Assembly: GCA_022496185.1 (NCBI GenBank)
Contig: WTXG01000016.1
Span: forward strand, 124,001-188,000
DNA: 64,000 bases
Reading direction: 5' to 3'
Source of the DNA: Multifurca ochricompacta
Lineage: Eukaryota; Basidiomycota; Agaricomycetes; Russulales; Russulaceae
The first letter of the stretch is position 1. The number at the start of each line of letters is the position of its first letter. The translations under genes were made by a program, and so were the position numbers. Under the pieces are notes generated by a model. That model did not search any database. It was not told the DNA's origin and worked only from the letters and a program-made list of their open reading frames with translations. Shown here in pieces: positions 62,279-64,000 of this stretch.

Positions 62279-63168
62279 CTGAATGAATGAGCACTTGTAA
62301 AGTGCCAAGGTGACGTTGCGGGGAGTTAACCAACAACAACTATGTATGTACCCGCTTATTTTTGCTTGTCCTCTCCTACAATTAATACGGTTCCTGCCCT
62401 TTAAAGTCATCGTCATCATACATAGATACCCCCCGAGGGCACGTATTAATTGCAATATGACTCCAAAAATCCAAAACCTATCTACTCATTCTCATTCGGT
62501 CCGCACCCTCCTATACTTTCATCTATCGGGCAATCATTTTACGGTGCTCAAAGGCCTGTTTATGAGTTTGAGTCCCTGCTCCTCTGTAATAGCAACAATC
62601 CCACAGAGCAATATCGGTTTCACTCGCCATTCAGATGCAAACTTGTTTATGTTACCACAGACGGCGCTCGGTAGTTCTGCCGGTAAACCAAATCATCCCT
62701 TGATCTTCTTCATGTATTCGGGGTTCCCGTCATGATGTGGTTCATCTTTGTCTTATTCGTTTAGTTCATTCTCCTCCACGCAGTGCGGTCCGTCCATCTC
62801 TATCATCTACACAATCGAAAATGACTCCTTCGTCTTGGCCTCGGCACTACATCTCGTCTATTTCACTCGTGCTCAATTGATCATCACGTAACCCCAATGT
62901 AGGGCACGTTTCGTTTCGTTTCGTTTCATTGAGATGATGTCCTGTCTGGCGCTCGCCCCATCTCGGCGCCGAACGTGCGAATCGGACAACCCACCAATGT
63001 CCGAATATATTTCCCCTGAGCCCCTACCGTCATTACTCTCCATGTAAGGGTATGTGCGTCAGGGCGATTCCCCTCGAACAGCATTACCAATATTTTAATA
63101 TTCGTAATTCACGAAATCAAGTACTAAGCAATACAACACCGCAGCAGAACAAGGGGCTTGCTTAGTTC
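62279..63168. other. Convergent intergenic region
   Basis: 890 bases. A 74-codon open frame at 62450-62674 (+) reads reasonably but matches nothing known. A GTTTC tandem repeat is at 62909-62928. Confidence 0.4.
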
Positions 63169-64000
63169 TCATGACGGTGCTGACGCATCTTCCAATATCC
63201 CTTTAGTAGAATCCAGGGGACAGGTGACAGAGATATTCCCCAACTCACCGTCGTCTAAAGGAGCGATCGCCATCTCATACAACGACTTGAAACTCAAGCT
63301 CCCTTGCACATCTACGCCAAGCGCCTCCGCGTCTTTTCCGAACGCCTCGACATCGAGTTCCATCTGCTGCCTTATCCGCTCCTCATCGCGCCCATCATGT
63401 TCCTTCGGCACTCCCCCGAAGAGTGAGAACGCGGGCTTTTTCCCCTTCTTTAGCTTCCTCAGCGACTCTTCCTTCTTCCGCATCGCTGTCACGTAGAATA
63501 TGTATTTTTGCACCACAGCCTCGAACACCTCTTCTGCATAGAGACGCATGAACTCCTCCTTCAGAGGGGTACCATAACCATCCCCCAATTCCATCCCGAA
63601 GAAGGCACGAATCGGGCGCAACACGCCCCCAACGAAAAAGCTCGGTTCCGATGGTGGGCGTTTATTCGACATGGCGCGGAACTGTAGTGGCATGGAGCGT
63701 ACAGGCTGTAGCGCGTCGCTCGCGCGGCGAGTCAGAATAGATATAATCTGCGAGGAGAGTGGCGGGATGAGAGCGGTCAAATTGTCCAAGGTAGCACGCA
63801 AGCCATCTGTCACATGAGACGATCAGAATAGTCAAGTATAGAGCAAGAGAAAAAGTCGACGAGAAAAAGAGACATGCCTTCCGCTTGGACAGGTTCCGCG
63901 GGAGCTTCCCCTTCGGCGATCAAAGATGCCAACATTGGGCCGACTTCCTCACGCCACAGCACCAATGTCTGGGACTCCAGCGATTTCACATCAGCGATCA
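63169..64000 (-). CDS. COG2: COG complex subunit 2, C-terminal part
   Basis: The conserved oligomeric Golgi complex tethers retrograde intra-Golgi vesicles. Only the 3' end is in the window. Visible: TLVLWREEVGPMLASLIAEG, GLRATLDNLTALIPPLSSQI, FFVGGVLRPIRAFFGMELGD, EEVFEAVVQKYIFYVTAMRK and EESLRKLKKGKKPAFSLFGG, matching the COG2 C-terminal domain (DUF3510). Intron 63807-63877 appears to be GC-AG (donor GCATGT, acceptor GACAG), with matching phase. The gene continues beyond base 64000. Confidence 0.88.

Overview
The window is nuclear DNA of a filamentous basidiomycete, most likely an Agaricomycete. The evidence is intron-dense genes with very short introns (mostly 47-75 nt, GT-AG plus several GC-AG), tight gene spacing, two Zn2Cys6 regulators, and housekeeping proteins of clearly fungal type. 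I reconstructed about 28 protein-coding genes by joining open frames across splice sites and checking reading phase. I saw no rRNA, tRNA, CRISPR array or intact mobile element.

Layout. 0.2-7.6 kb: CLASP/Stu1-type microtubule protein (-), alanyl-tRNA synthetase (+), ribosomal protein uS13/RPS18 (+). 7.9-15.4 kb: disordered orphan (+), HAP2/NF-YA (-), THO1/SARNP-type SAP protein (+), a four-TM protein (+), a DUF1746 (Dsc-type) protein (+), a twin-CX9C NDUFAF8-like protein (-). 15.7-26.9 kb: the giant lipid-transfer protein CSF1/BLTP1 (+). 27-35.5 kb: YIP1 (-), NSA2 (+), PRKRIP1-like (+), RMT2 (+), an orphan membrane protein (+), TRAPP subunit BET5 (+). 35.6-42.5 kb: FUN30/SMARCAD1 remodeller (-), an orphan (-), a mitochondrial-carrier-like protein (+). 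42.5-48.8 kb: a 2.3 kb gene-poor stretch, a Zn2Cys6 factor (+), U2AF35 (+). 49.2-56.1 kb: ALG14 (-), CDC23/APC8 (+), a GLTSCR1/BICRA-domain protein (+), an RluA-type pseudouridine synthase (-). 57.5-64 kb: a Zn2Cys6/fungal_trans regulator (-), SDHAF4 (+), and the 3' part of COG2 (-).

The genes do not form a pathway cluster. Themes recur (secretory traffic: YIP1, BET5, COG2, ALG14; mitochondria: NDUFAF8-like, SDHAF4, carrier, dual AlaRS; ribosome: RPS18, NSA2, RMT2; chromatin/transcription: HAP2, FUN30, GLTSCR1 protein), as expected of a core-gene region. Divergent pairs share short promoters; two of these carry the same 11-mer CGGTCACGTGA.

The most striking window-wide signal is about 20 single-base reading-frame breaks inside otherwise well-conserved coding exons. 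Nearly all have the same direction (one base missing), are often beside homopolymers, and are concentrated in CSF1 and FUN30, while about 16 other genes are perfectly in phase. The simplest reading is residual deletion errors in a long-read assembly; biological decay is the alternative. I found no convincing novel system. The best biological points are a probable dual-targeted AlaRS with an overlapping uORF, an NSA2 gene whose first two coding exons are 3 and 6 nt, and an unusually high number of GC-AG introns.
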